Shown here piece after piece: positions 51,140 to 60,050 of a stretch of 64,000 bases of DNA. Source of the DNA: Marinobacter sp. DY40_1A1 (GTDB lineage: Bacteria > Pseudomonadota > Gammaproteobacteria > Pseudomonadales > Oleiphilaceae). The notes below the pieces were generated by a model. It made no database searches and had not been told where the DNA came from. It saw only the letters and a list, made by a program, of their open reading frames with translations. The first letter of the stretch is position 1. The number at the start of each line of letters is the position of its first letter. A program made the translations under genes and the position numbers. Location of the stretch: NCBI RefSeq assembly GCF_016597815.1, contig NZ_VCHA01000001.1, positions 620,001 through 684,000 on the forward strand, written 5' to 3'.

Positions 51140-54100
51140 ATGAATGCGCTGACAGTGGCAAGCAAAGATCAGTTTTTCGAACTTTTGGCTGAAGAGTTTT
51201 CCAGGAAACTTGCCAAAGCCGAAGCCAAGAAAATCAGCGAATTTGTAAAGCAGCATTACGCCCATATTCCTCTGGAAGAACTTCTTGAGCGGCGACTCTC
51301 AGACACTTACGGCGCTGCAATGGCCGCTTGGCAGTTTATGCAGAAGCGTGGTGCAGAAGAGGCGCCTGTGGCTGTCTTCAACCCGGATCTGGAAAGTGAT
51401 GGCTGGCAGTCTACCCATACCGTTGTGTTTATTTTGCACCCGAATATCCCGTTCCTGATTGATTCCCTGCGTATTGCGATTAACCAGCGGGAAATTGCGA
51501 CTCACTCCATTCAGCACTCCATTCTCAATCTGGAGCGGGACAAATCAGGAAACCTCGAAAACTTGCTGGCGCCCAAGAAAACCGATGCGGGCTCTGCGTA
51601 TGAAGCGCTTATCGTTCTTGAAATTGCCAGGCACAGCAACCCCAAGGATCTCAAGGACCTGGAGCAGGCACTGAAGGCTGTCCTCCACGAAGTGAGCATT
51701 GCCGTTTCGGATTTTCCGGTTGTTACCGAGAAGGTTAACCAGATTATTAAAGAGCTGGATAACACCACCGCAGTGATTAGCAGTGAGCAGAAGGAAGAGG
51801 CGCAAGCCTTTCTGAAGTGGCTGATAAGTGATCACTTTACGTTTCTTGGCTACGACGAGTATGACTTTGCCAAGGAAAAGTCAGGCATGGTGGTGCGCAG
51901 AGTTGAGAAATCCGAGCTGGGCATACTCCGTGTAAACAACGAGCGGCCGGAGCAGGTTCGTCTTGACGAGTTACCTCAACGCACGCGCCACGAAATGACG
52001 CGGGCGGATGATATTATCATTTTCGCAAAATCGGCCCAGCGCTCACGGGTTCACCGCCCCGCCTATCCGGACTATATCGCCGTAAAGAAGTTCAACAAGA
52101 AGGGCGAGGTGGTTGGCGAGCGCCGGTTCCTGGGGCTGTACACCTCTCGTGCTTATAACGAGCGGCCAGATGAGATTCCACTGCTCAAGCGCAAGTTTCA
52201 GAGCGTGATGAAAGGCTCCGGGTTCCTGAGGGCAGATTACGCCGGTAAGGAGCTTGAGCAGATTCTCACCCTCTATCCTCGGGACGAGCTGTTCCAGATT
52301 GCCGAAGATGAACTGCTGCACGTGGCAAAGAACATCCTGTATATACAGGAGCGCCATCGTATTGAGCTGTTTATGCGTGAAGACGTGTACGGCCAGTTTG
52401 TTACTTGTCTGGCGTTTTTCCCGCGGGACATTTACAACACTGAACTTCGCCTGAAGGTGGAGCAGGTGCTGCTTGATCAGCTTGGTGCTGAAGACATTGA
52501 ATTTGTGACGCATTTTTCCGAGTCTGTATTGGCACGTGTGCAGTTCACCATTCGCGTGCCTCAGGTTGAAAACCGCAAATTGCCACTGGCAGAGATCCGG
52601 GAAAAGGTCATCGAGTTAGCCCAGTCCTGGCGCGATGGCCTATCCGTGGCTCTCAGTGAAGCCTTTGGGGAAGAAGAAGGTAATGAGCTACATCGCCTGT
52701 GGGCGAGTGGTTTCCCCGCAAGTTACACCGAGATGTTCTCGCCGCGCCGTGCCGCTATTGATATTGAGCATATAGCGGCAGCTTCTACCGGTAATGACCT
52801 GGCAATGAGCTTTTACCGGGCGCTTGAAGAAGACGAAAGCACCTTGCACTTCAAACTGTTTTATCCTGACCAGCCCTTGCCGCTGTCTGACGTAATGCCC
52901 ATTTTCGACAACCTGGGCTTCCGTGTTCTGGGTGAGCATCCGTTCGAAGTGACCGATCGGAACAATAAAACCGTATGGATTCACGATTTCACTCTGTATG
53001 CCCATGGTGGCAAGGCGGTGGACATTCATCGGATACGGCCCATTTTCGAGGAGCTGTTCCATCGGGTGTGGTATGGAGAGGCAGAGAACGATGCCTTTAA
53101 CCGTATGCTCATCACGTCGTACATGAGCTGGCGGGAGATTGCCCTGTTGCGCACCTATGCGCGCTACATGCGACAGATCCGTTTTTCCAATAGTCAGACT
53201 TTTATTTCCAATACCCTGGTGAATCACGTTGAGCTCACCCGGATTCTGCTGGAATACTTTGAGGTGCGGTTCAATCCGGATCGCTTCCAGAGTGAGGTGA
53301 AGTGTCAGGCGGCTCAACAGAAGCTGGAAATAGAATTCAACGCCGGGCTGGAAGAAGTGGATAACCTCAGTGAAGATCGGGTGCTCCGTCTTTACCTCGA
53401 ACTGATGCAGGCCACGCTTCGTACCAACTACTACCAGCTTGGTGAAGAAGGTCAGCCCAAGCCCTATATCAGTGTGAAGTTTGATCCTTCCGGCATTTCG
53501 GACATGCCTCTGCCTGTGCCTGTGTACGAGATATTTGTTTACTCGCCGCGTGTTGAGGGCGTTCACCTGCGTGGTGGCAAGGTTGCCCGCGGCGGTTTGC
53601 GTTGGTCAGATCGTTTTGAGGATTACCGTACGGAAGTTCTAGGTCTGGTGAAGGCGCAGCAGGTAAAGAACGCTGTCATTGTGCCAGTGGGCGCCAAAGG
53701 CGGCTTTGTTGCCAAGCGCCTGCCGGATTCTTCCGATCGCGAGGCATTCCAGGCCGAAGGCATTGCAGCCTACAAAACGTTTATCCGGGGCTTGCTGGAT
53801 ATTACCGACAACCTGGTTGATGCCAAAATCCAGCCGCCGGAGCGTGTGGTTCGCCACGACTCGGATGATCACTACCTGGTTGTTGCCGCAGATAAAGGCA
53901 CGGCTACATTCTCTGATATCGCGAATGGCCTGGCGGCGGAATACAACTTCTGGATGGCAGATGCCTTCGCGTCCGGTGGCAGCAATGGTTACGACCACAA
54001 GAAAATGGGCATTACGGCGCGGGGCGCCTGGGTGTCTGTTGAGCGTCACTTCCGCGAGCTGGGCATTAACCCTGCAGAAGATGAGTTTACCGCTATTGGT

Positions 54101-56011
54101 ATTGGCGACATGGCCGGAGACGTATTCGGCAACGGCATGTTGAACTCTGAGAAAACCCGGCTGGTGGCCGCGTTTAACCATATTCACATTTTCGTGGATC
54201 CGACACCCGATGCAGCCAAGAGCTACAACGAGCGCAAGCGGCTGTTCGAGAAGCCGCGCTCGGCCTGGACGGATTACGACACCAAGCTTATTTCCAAAGG
54301 CGGTGGTGTATTTAATCGCAATGCAAAATCCATCGCCATAAGCCCGGAAATCAAGAAACTCCTGGATATCAATTCAGACCGTGTGCCCCCGAATATGCTG
54401 ATTTCCCACATTCTGAAGGCTCGGGTTGATTTGCTCTGGGTAGGTGGCATCGGCACCTACATCAAGGGCAGCACAGAGTCCCATAGCGATGTTGGTGACA
54501 AGGGTAACGATGGCGTGCGCATCAATGGTGGCGATGTGCGCTGCAAGATTATAGGTGAGGGTGGCAACCTGGGTATGACCCAGCTTGGGCGCATTGATTA
54601 TGCCCTGACGGGCGGGAAGTTGAATACAGACTTTATTGATAACTCTGGCGGGGTCGACTGCTCAGACCACGAAGTTAACATGAAGATCCTGCTCAATCGT
54701 GCCGTAGCAATGGGAGATCTTACGTTTAAACAGCGCAACGTCATGCTGGAAGAGATGACAGACGATGTGACCGCGCTGGTTCTAAAGAACAACTACCGGC
54801 AAACCCAGGCCATCAGTATTGCCAACGAGGACGCAGCCACGCGCCTTGAGGAATACCGCAGGCTGATGAACACCTTTGAAAGCGAAGGCAAGCTAAACCG
54901 GAGTCTGGAGTTCCTGCCTGATGACGACACGCTGTCTGAGCGCAAACTGAAAAATAAAGGGCTGACCCGGCCCGAACTGTCGGTTCTTATTTCCTATGTG
55001 AAAGGCGATCTGAAGCAGACGTTGATCGACAGCAGCCTGCCAGATAACCCCTTGCTTGCCCGTGAAATGTACAAGGTTTTTCCCCGGGATATGAACCAGA
55101 ATTTCTCCAAGGAGTTGGGTGAACACCAACTGCGCCGGGAAATTATTGCCACACAGATTGCCAACGATATGGTCAACCACATGGGCATTACGTTTGTGGA
55201 GCGGTTGAACCAATCCACCGGCGCAGACGCCGCATCTATCGCGTTGGCATGGTTGATTACCCGGGATGTTTTCCGGATCGATAACTGGTGGGACAAGATT
55301 GAAGCGCTGGATTTTCACATTTCGGCTCAGTTACAGATGAAACTGATGCAGGATCTGATGCGCTTGATGCGCCGCTCCGTGCGCTGGCTGTTGCGGAATC
55401 GCCGTGCGGAACTGAGTATTCAGAACCATATGGAGCGTTTCGCCGACAGTGTTTGGGCGATCACGTCTGGCTTGCCTGAATATCTGGGAGAGTATGCCAG
55501 CAGCGAGTGGGCAAAGCGTAATGAGGCGCTCGTTAGTGAAGGGGTGCCGGCGGAACTGGCCTCTGTGCTGGCTGGTACCAGTTATCTGTATTCATCCCTT
55601 GGTATTATCGAGGCACAGGAAACCACAGGCATGCCGCTTAAAACCGTCGCTAACCTGTACTATGAATTAGGCGACAGGCTTGACCTGAACTGGTTTGCTA
55701 CCGCTATTGCAAACCTCAAGCCTGGGTCCCACTGGCAGGCACTGGCGAGGGAGAGCTTCCGGGAGGATATGGATTGGCAGCAGCGGGCATTGACCACTGG
55801 CGTACTTCGTCTGGCTGGAAAGCCGGAGGAATTGCCTGCATGCGTAGATGCCTGGCTGGAACGGCATGAGTCGCTGATCGAACGCTGGAAATCCATGCTG
55901 CAGGAGCTCAAGGGCGTGAGGGAGCCAGAGTACGCCATGTTCTCTGTGGCACTGCGCGAATTGCTGGATCTGGCGCAGAGTACGCTGCATCAATCACAAA
56001 GCGAGAGCTAG
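51140..56011 (+). CDS. gdhB: NAD-specific glutamate dehydrogenase, large (1600-aa) type
   Basis: This very large enzyme of 1623 aa oxidises glutamate to 2-oxoglutarate and ammonia with NAD, mainly for catabolism. The N-terminal regulatory (ACT-like) region spans about 1-700. The catalytic part includes ARGGLRWSDRFEDYRTEVLGL (816-836) and VPVGAKGGFVAKR. The cofactor-binding region includes FTAIGIGDMAGDVFGNG and DLLWVGGIGTYIKGS. The C-terminal helical domain is present. Length and motifs fit the L-180 class. It is monocistronic or continues into can through the hairpin at 56064. Confidence 0.97.
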   Translation: MNALTVASKDQFFELLAEEFSRKLAKAEAKKISEFVKQHYAHIPLEELLERRLSDTYGAAMAAWQFMQKRGAEEAPVAVFNPDLESDGWQSTHTVVFILHPNIPFLIDSLRIAINQREIATHSIQHSILNLERDKSGNLENLLAPKKTDAGSAYEALIVLEIARHSNPKDLKDLEQALKAVLHEVSIAVSDFPVVTEKVNQIIKELDNTTAVISSEQKEEAQAFLKWLISDHFTFLGYDEYDFAKEKSGMVVRRVEKSELGILRVNNERPEQVRLDELPQRTRHEMTRADDIIIFAKSAQRSRVHRPAYPDYIAVKKFNKKGEVVGERRFLGLYTSRAYNERPDEIPLLKRKFQSVMKGSGFLRADYAGKELEQILTLYPRDELFQIAEDELLHVAKNILYIQERHRIELFMREDVYGQFVTCLAFFPRDIYNTELRLKVEQVLLDQLGAEDIEFVTHFSESVLARVQFTIRVPQVENRKLPLAEIREKVIELAQSWRDGLSVALSEAFGEEEGNELHRLWASGFPASYTEMFSPRRAAIDIEHIAAASTGNDLAMSFYRALEEDESTLHFKLFYPDQPLPLSDVMPIFDNLGFRVLGEHPFEVTDRNNKTVWIHDFTLYAHGGKAVDIHRIRPIFEELFHRVWYGEAENDAFNRMLITSYMSWREIALLRTYARYMRQIRFSNSQTFISNTLVNHVELTRILLEYFEVRFNPDRFQSEVKCQAAQQKLEIEFNAGLEEVDNLSEDRVLRLYLELMQATLRTNYYQLGEEGQPKPYISVKFDPSGISDMPLPVPVYEIFVYSPRVEGVHLRGGKVARGGLRWSDRFEDYRTEVLGLVKAQQVKNAVIVPVGAKGGFVAKRLPDSSDREAFQAEGIAAYKTFIRGLLDITDNLVDAKIQPPERVVRHDSDDHYLVVAADKGTATFSDIANGLAAEYNFWMADAFASGGSNGYDHKKMGITARGAWVSVERHFRELGINPAEDEFTAIGIGDMAGDVFGNGMLNSEKTRLVAAFNHIHIFVDPTPDAAKSYNERKRLFEKPRSAWTDYDTKLISKGGGVFNRNAKSIAISPEIKKLLDINSDRVPPNMLISHILKARVDLLWVGGIGTYIKGSTESHSDVGDKGNDGVRINGGDVRCKIIGEGGNLGMTQLGRIDYALTGGKLNTDFIDNSGGVDCSDHEVNMKILLNRAVAMGDLTFKQRNVMLEEMTDDVTALVLKNNYRQTQAISIANEDAATRLEEYRRLMNTFESEGKLNRSLEFLPDDDTLSERKLKNKGLTRPELSVLISYVKGDLKQTLIDSSLPDNPLLAREMYKVFPRDMNQNFSKELGEHQLRREIIATQIANDMVNHMGITFVERLNQSTGADAASIALAWLITRDVFRIDNWWDKIEALDFHISAQLQMKLMQDLMRLMRRSVRWLLRNRRAELSIQNHMERFADSVWAITSGLPEYLGEYASSEWAKRNEALVSEGVPAELASVLAGTSYLYSSLGIIEAQETTGMPLKTVANLYYELGDRLDLNWFATAIANLKPGSHWQALARESFREDMDWQQRALTTGVLRLAGKPEELPACVDAWLERHESLIERWKSMLQELKGVREPEYAMFSVALRELLDLAQSTLHQSQSES

Positions 56012-56063
56012 CTCAAAAAGGCTGCCCGACATGACTCAGATAAACTGAGTGTTGCGTTGGAGC

Positions 56064-56097
56064 CGTGATTCCCGTTCAATCACGACCGGGAATCACG
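56064..56097 (+). repeat. Perfect 11-base inverted repeat between gdhB and can
   Basis: CGTGATTCCCG (56064-56074) and CGGGAATCACG (56087-56097) pair perfectly around a 12-base loop. The motif AATCACGA recurs inside the loop and at the right arm. The repeat ends 15 bases before the can start and just upstream of its Shine-Dalgarno (GGAG 56102-56105). There is no T-run. It could be an operator, a leader hairpin or a pause site. Confidence 0.7.
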
Positions 56098-56112
56098 AAA
56101 CGGAGCCTGTTA

Positions 56113-56793
56113 ATGGGCCAGCTTGACCATCTTCTTGAAAAAAACCGGGCCTGGGCAGATGCCATCAGAGCCGATGATCCGCAGTTCTTTCATCGCCTCT
56201 CGAATCAACAGGCGCCGGAATACCTGTGGATTGGCTGCGCTGACAGCCGGGTGCCGGCCAACCAGATTGTGGATATGCCTCCGGGTGAGCTTTTTGTGCA
56301 CCGGAACGTTGCTAACGTCGTCGTCCATACCGATTTCAACTGCCTGTCGGTTTTGCAGTTCGCCGTAGAGGTGTTGAAGGTCAAGCATGTGCTTGTGGTT
56401 GGACATTATGGCTGCGGCGGCATCAAGACGGCTCTGCGTAATGAAGGCTTTGGTCTCATAGGTAACTGGCTGAGGCATGTGCAGGATATTCGGGATCGTC
56501 ATCAGTCTGTACTCAGTGCCTGTAGTAACGAGAATGATCAGGCTGATCGGCTGTGCGAACTGAATGTTATTGAGCAGGTTGGGCATGTGTGCCAGAACAG
56601 CATTGTTCAGGAAGCCTGGAAGCGCGGCCAACGGCTGAACGTTCACGGCTTCGTGTACGATTTGGCAGACGGCATACTCCGGGATATGGGGTTATCTGTT
56701 TCCGGGGCTCAGGACTGGGAACAGATCAAACAGAACAGTCTGGATGAGCTGGTATTGCGCCCTGTGCGCTCGGGTCGTCAGAAAAAAGTCTAG
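56113..56793 (+). CDS. can: Beta-class carbonic anhydrase
   Basis: The enzyme interconverts CO2 and bicarbonate in the cytoplasm, supplying bicarbonate to carboxylases. The chosen ATG 56113, with GGAG seven bases upstream, gives 226 aa. Zinc ligands are C42, H98 and C101, and the D44-R46 dyad is in WIGCADSRVPA and VVGHYGCGG. FVHRNVANVV is also typical. A conspicuous inverted repeat lies immediately upstream. Confidence 0.96.
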   Translation: MGQLDHLLEKNRAWADAIRADDPQFFHRLSNQQAPEYLWIGCADSRVPANQIVDMPPGELFVHRNVANVVVHTDFNCLSVLQFAVEVLKVKHVLVVGHYGCGGIKTALRNEGFGLIGNWLRHVQDIRDRHQSVLSACSNENDQADRLCELNVIEQVGHVCQNSIVQEAWKRGQRLNVHGFVYDLADGILRDMGLSVSGAQDWEQIKQNSLDELVLRPVRSGRQKKV

Positions 56794-56823
56794 TATTCAT
56801 CGCAAAACGGCATCATTCGATTC

Positions 56824-57888
56824 ATGCAGAGTATAACTGGCTCCGGCTTACCTAATTCCCATCAGGCATTGCTTAAAAACCAGCATCTGTTATCCGGCCG
56901 GCTGGCTTTGTTGGGTATTTCATCGGCACATTTGCTGCCAGCGCTCCCTTGTAGCGGCCTTGCCATGAGCGAGCACGCGGGTGTTTTCCGCGCGCTGGAG
57001 CGCCATGATGGCTGGCAGGCTGCCTTTGGTTATGACGATCCGGCGCTGGCTGACAGCAGCTATGACAGCATCGTGGTGTTTTTGCCAAAAGCCCGTGCCG
57101 AGTTGGAAATGCGCCTTGCGCTGGCCCGCTCCCTGGCGGCAGACAATGCACGATTGATACTGGTCGGGGAGAAAAAAGAAGGCATAGCGGGTGCCATCAA
57201 ACAGCTTAAAGCCGTTGCGCCCCGGGCATCAAAGGCAGACAGCGCACGCCATTGTCAGGTCTGGTGTGCAGATTCGATTGAGCCGGTTCCCGGGTTCCGG
57301 GTTCAGGACTGGTTGAGCTGGAGCACCGTTGAGTGTTCGGGAATCTCCATTGACGTTGCGGGGTTACCCGGGATATTCAGTCATGATGACCTCGACAAGG
57401 GAACACGCATGCTGCTGGAAACTCTGGCAGAACAGCCCATGCAGGCACACAGGCTGCTCGATTTTGCCTGTGGTGCGGGTGTCATTGGAGCATGGATTCA
57501 AGCCTGGCAAGCAGCAAAGCAAACCCCTGTTGCCAGTATCGATGGCGTGGACGTCCAATCTCAGGCGGTTATCTGTGCAAGGGAAACCTACCAACGCAAC
57601 TGCGCCGAGGGCAGCATTGTCGCTTCTGACGGCCTGGCCGGGGTTGACGGCCTCTGGCCCGGAGTTATCAGTAACCCTCCCTTCCACACCGGTGTAAAAA
57701 CCGACACCTCCATGACAGAACAGTTTCTTCAGGATGTGAAGCGGCAGTTGCAGCCAGGTGGCGAATTACGATTGGTGGCAAACAGTTTTCTGCCCTACGA
57801 AGCGTTGATCAAACGATATATAGGCAGAGTTGAGCGCCTGCGCGAAGACGGGCGCTTTACCGTTTACCGTGCTTTCCGGGGCCAATAA
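56824..57888 (+). CDS. rsmC: 16S rRNA G1207 N2-methyltransferase RsmC
   Basis: The 354 aa protein has the two-half structure of RsmC. The degenerate N-terminal methyltransferase-like domain spans about 1-180. The catalytic C-terminal half has the SAM motif [14 protein letters not shown] and the catalytic NPPF (284-287) in [16 protein letters not shown]. It modifies the 30S subunit. The related rlmG gene follows after about 170 bases. rsmC versus rlmG was decided by the N-terminal region and length. Confidence 0.85.
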   Translation: MQSITGSGLPNSHQALLKNQHLLSGRLALLGISSAHLLPALPCSGLAMSEHAGVFRALERHDGWQAAFGYDDPALADSSYDSIVVFLPKARAELEMRLALARSLAADNARLILVGEKKEGIAGAIKQLKAVAPRASKADSARHCQVWCADSIEPVPGFRVQDWLSWSTVECSGISIDVAGLPGIFSHDDLDKGTRMLLETLAEQPMQAHRLLDFACGAGVIGAWIQAWQAAKQTPVASIDGVDVQSQAVICARETYQRNCAEGSIVASDGLAGVDGLWPGVISNPPFHTGVKTDTSMTEQFLQDVKRQLQPGGELRLVANSFLPYEALIKRYIGRVERLREDGRFTVYRAFRGQ

Positions 57889-57896
57889 CGAAAAAA

Positions 57897-57914
57897 GCCC
57901 CTGGGGTGAGGGGC
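57897..57914 (-). terminator. Terminator-like hairpin, minus-strand polarity
   Basis: GCCCCT (57897-57902) and AGGGGC (57909-57914) pair around a six-base loop. Six A's precede the hairpin on the plus strand. Read on the minus strand this is a GC stem followed by a T-run, the standard intrinsic terminator form. On the plus strand it is followed by AAAAGG, which is not terminator-like. The only minus-strand gene nearby is the riboflavin synthase gene, more than 1.3 kb upstream in that direction. It may therefore guard rsmC from antisense reading. Confidence 0.5.
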
Positions 57915-57952
57915 AAAAGGTTCGCTTCCATAAAAAAAGGAGCTAACCGAGA

Positions 57953-58027
57953 ATGAGTTTGAGAAAAGCCCTCGTGATGAAAGCCTTCCTAAAAGTGAAC
58001 AAAACGAACAATAGGGTTAATTTCTAG
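57953..58027 (+). CDS. Possible 24-residue small protein
   Basis: ATG 57953 opens a 24-codon frame ending at TAG 58025-58027. It is preceded by AGGAG (57938-57942) at 10 bases. The peptide is lysine/asparagine-rich (MSLRKALVMKAFLKVNKT then NNRVNF), amphipathic and basic. It lies alone between rsmC and rlmG, after the hairpin at 57897. The frame is short enough to be chance. Support is the Shine-Dalgarno and its isolated position only. Confidence 0.25.
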   Translation: MSLRKALVMKAFLKVNKTNNRVNF

Positions 58028-58055
58028 AGTAATCAGCCTAAAATGGCTGCTTTAC

Positions 58056-59222
58056 ATGAATTCCCTCTGGATGCCTGATATGACAACCGCTGTGCTGGAA
58101 TTTCCCGGTGGTCGCCTGACCCTCAATCGCCCCGGCACCAATGATCCGAGCCTGCGAGCCTGGAGCTCTGCCGACGAGCTGCTCCTGCAGGAAGCTTTCG
58201 AGCATTTGGCAATCGCGCCTGACTCGCGGGTTCTGGTTGTTGATGATCAATACGGCGCCCTGACCCTGGGTCTGTCTCCATTTTCGCCTGATGTAGTTGC
58301 TGATAGCGCCCAGCTAGGCTCTGCATTGGCCTTGAATGCCGCTCTGAACCCCGCTTGTGCCGCTCCAGAACGTGTTTTCAGCTGGTTACAGCCGCCTGTT
58401 GGTACCTATGACCTGATTCTGCTGAAGATTCCCCGTGAAACCGACTATCTGGATTGGTTGTTGCGTTGGTCCAATGGTGCGCTCAAGCAAGCCGGGGTCA
58501 TATTGGCGGCCGGGATGATCAAGCATCTTCCGGATCGCAGTGTGGATGTATTTGCCAGAACGGTGAATGTTGAGAAAGTAAGTCGGGCGGTGAAGAAAGC
58601 CCGGTTAATTACCTGTAGCCAAGGTGAGGCCAGTCTGGATAATTGGCCTGGAATCTGGAAAGGGTATGACCTGGAAGCGCCTGGCGCCCGCGCTAATGCC
58701 ATGCCAGCCGTATTCGCCCGGGAGAAGCTGGATATAGGCACTCGGCTGATGTTGCCCCACCTGAAGCCTGCCATCGAATCCTGCCGTCCTTGCGCCCGTG
58801 TACTGGATCTGGCCTGCGGAAACGGCGTGCTTGGGCTGAGTGTGTTGGCTATTCGGGCCGATATTGAGATGACATTCAGTGATGTGTCCAGCCAGGCCGT
58901 GTTGAGTGCTCGCAGCAATGTAGAGACTGCATATCCTGATGCCAAGGCATCATTCCTGCACGCGGATGGCATTAGCGGCGAGCAGGGGTTATTTGATCGA
59001 ATCCTGCTGAATCCGCCGTTTCATGAAGGCGGCGTGGTGGGTGACCATATCGCCTTGAGGTTGTTTGAGCAGGCGGCGCAGAATCTGTCTGATACTGGCC
59101 GCTTGATCATGGTGGGGAATCGGCACCTGGGTTACCACAAAAGTTTGCGCCGATACTTTTCGCAAGTGCGGCAACTCGATGCCAACCCCAAATTTGTTGT
59201 CTTCGAAGCCTGGCGTGGTTGA
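58056..59222 (+). CDS. rlmG: 23S rRNA G1835 N2-methyltransferase RlmG
   Basis: The 388 aa protein is a paralogue of RsmC: an N-terminal degenerate half (about 1-200) and a catalytic half. The SAM motif is VLDLACGNGVLGLSVL, and the catalytic NPPF begins at N319 in ILLNPPFHEGG. The ending VGNRHLGYHKSLRRYFSQVRQL suits RlmG. Starts at 58056, 58071 and 58080 are all possible and none has a strong Shine-Dalgarno. It converges on the riboflavin synthase gene ten bases on. Confidence 0.82.
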   Translation: MNSLWMPDMTTAVLEFPGGRLTLNRPGTNDPSLRAWSSADELLLQEAFEHLAIAPDSRVLVVDDQYGALTLGLSPFSPDVVADSAQLGSALALNAALNPACAAPERVFSWLQPPVGTYDLILLKIPRETDYLDWLLRWSNGALKQAGVILAAGMIKHLPDRSVDVFARTVNVEKVSRAVKKARLITCSQGEASLDNWPGIWKGYDLEAPGARANAMPAVFAREKLDIGTRLMLPHLKPAIESCRPCARVLDLACGNGVLGLSVLAIRADIEMTFSDVSSQAVLSARSNVETAYPDAKASFLHADGISGEQGLFDRILLNPPFHEGGVVGDHIALRLFEQAAQNLSDTGRLIMVGNRHLGYHKSLRRYFSQVRQLDANPKFVVFEAWRG

Positions 59223-59232
59223 GCCTAAGGCT

Positions 59233-59853
59233 TTACCGGGGTGAAGCTGGTCGGTCATAACCCAGGCGCGCCAGCGTATCCACGATGGTTTGTGTCTGGC
59301 TGTCGATCTCGATATTGACCGTCATGCCTTCTTCTATGTCACCAAAGGTTGTGGCCCGCAGGGTTTCAGGTATCAGGTGAACGTTGAACCGATTGCCGTC
59401 TACCTCGCCAATGGTCAGGCTGGCGCCGTTGATGGCGATATAGCCTTTCGGGAAAATGTAGCGCGCCCATTGAGTCGGAACTTCAAACCATAGGGTTACA
59501 TTGTTTTCCGGCCGCAGAATCTCAACAACTTTGGCTGTTGTATGTATGTGCCCCGAAAGCAGGTGGCCCCCGATCTCATCCCCGATACGCGCTGCCCGTT
59601 CAAAATTAACCGATTGCCCTGGCGCCAGGTTGCCGAGCGTTGTCAGCCTGAGAGTTTCCTGCATGGCATCAAAAAACAGCGTGTTTCCGGTTTGTTTGGT
59701 AACTGTGAGACAAGTGCCGTTGATTGCGACAGAGGCACCAATGGTGACCCCTTCTGTGCTGTTATCCGGCAAGCGGATAGCGAAGGTGCTTAGCCCGGTT
59801 GCTGCGGTAACGTCTTCCACAACAGCAATACCTTGAACAATACCTGTGAACAT
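59233..59853 (-). CDS. ribE: Riboflavin synthase alpha chain
   Basis: The enzyme disproportionates two lumazine molecules into riboflavin. From ATG 59853 (MFTGIVQGIAVVEDV), the protein has 206 aa with two lumazine-binding repeats. Each carries a Gly-His-type segment (HLLSGHIHTTAKVVE; INGASLTIGEVDGNRFNVHLIPETL). A 35-residue upstream extension in frame is rejected because MFTGIVQ is the universal start. It stands alone, not in a rib operon, so it may be the housekeeping enzyme or a second copy. No FMN riboswitch is visible upstream. Confidence 0.9.
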   Translation of the reverse strand: MFTGIVQGIAVVEDVTAATGLSTFAIRLPDNSTEGVTIGASVAINGTCLTVTKQTGNTLFFDAMQETLRLTTLGNLAPGQSVNFERAARIGDEIGGHLLSGHIHTTAKVVEILRPENNVTLWFEVPTQWARYIFPKGYIAINGASLTIGEVDGNRFNVHLIPETLRATTFGDIEEGMTVNIEIDSQTQTIVDTLARLGYDRPASPR

Positions 59854-60050
59854 AGCAGACCTCATTGGGGAGCAGAGTGCGGCATAGGAGGGGAAGGATA
59901 ACGACCGAGATTGCTGTTGCCAAGCTTGAGTGTTTTCGCTGAGCGTTTCGCCTGCCAAATGTGCGGCTCAAGATATATCGGGTGCTGTCGATACCCTCTA
60001 ATAAGACCTGCCGCCAGAGGGAGGCTCTTTAACGAATTGGAAAAATTGCG

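Noticed and set aside
52688..53566. 292-codon minus-strand frame inside gdhB
   Set aside because: Entirely antisense to a strongly supported gene, with no recognisable motif.
59854..60050. FMN riboswitch before the riboflavin synthase gene
   Set aside because: The conserved RFN core sequences were looked for on the minus strand and not seen.
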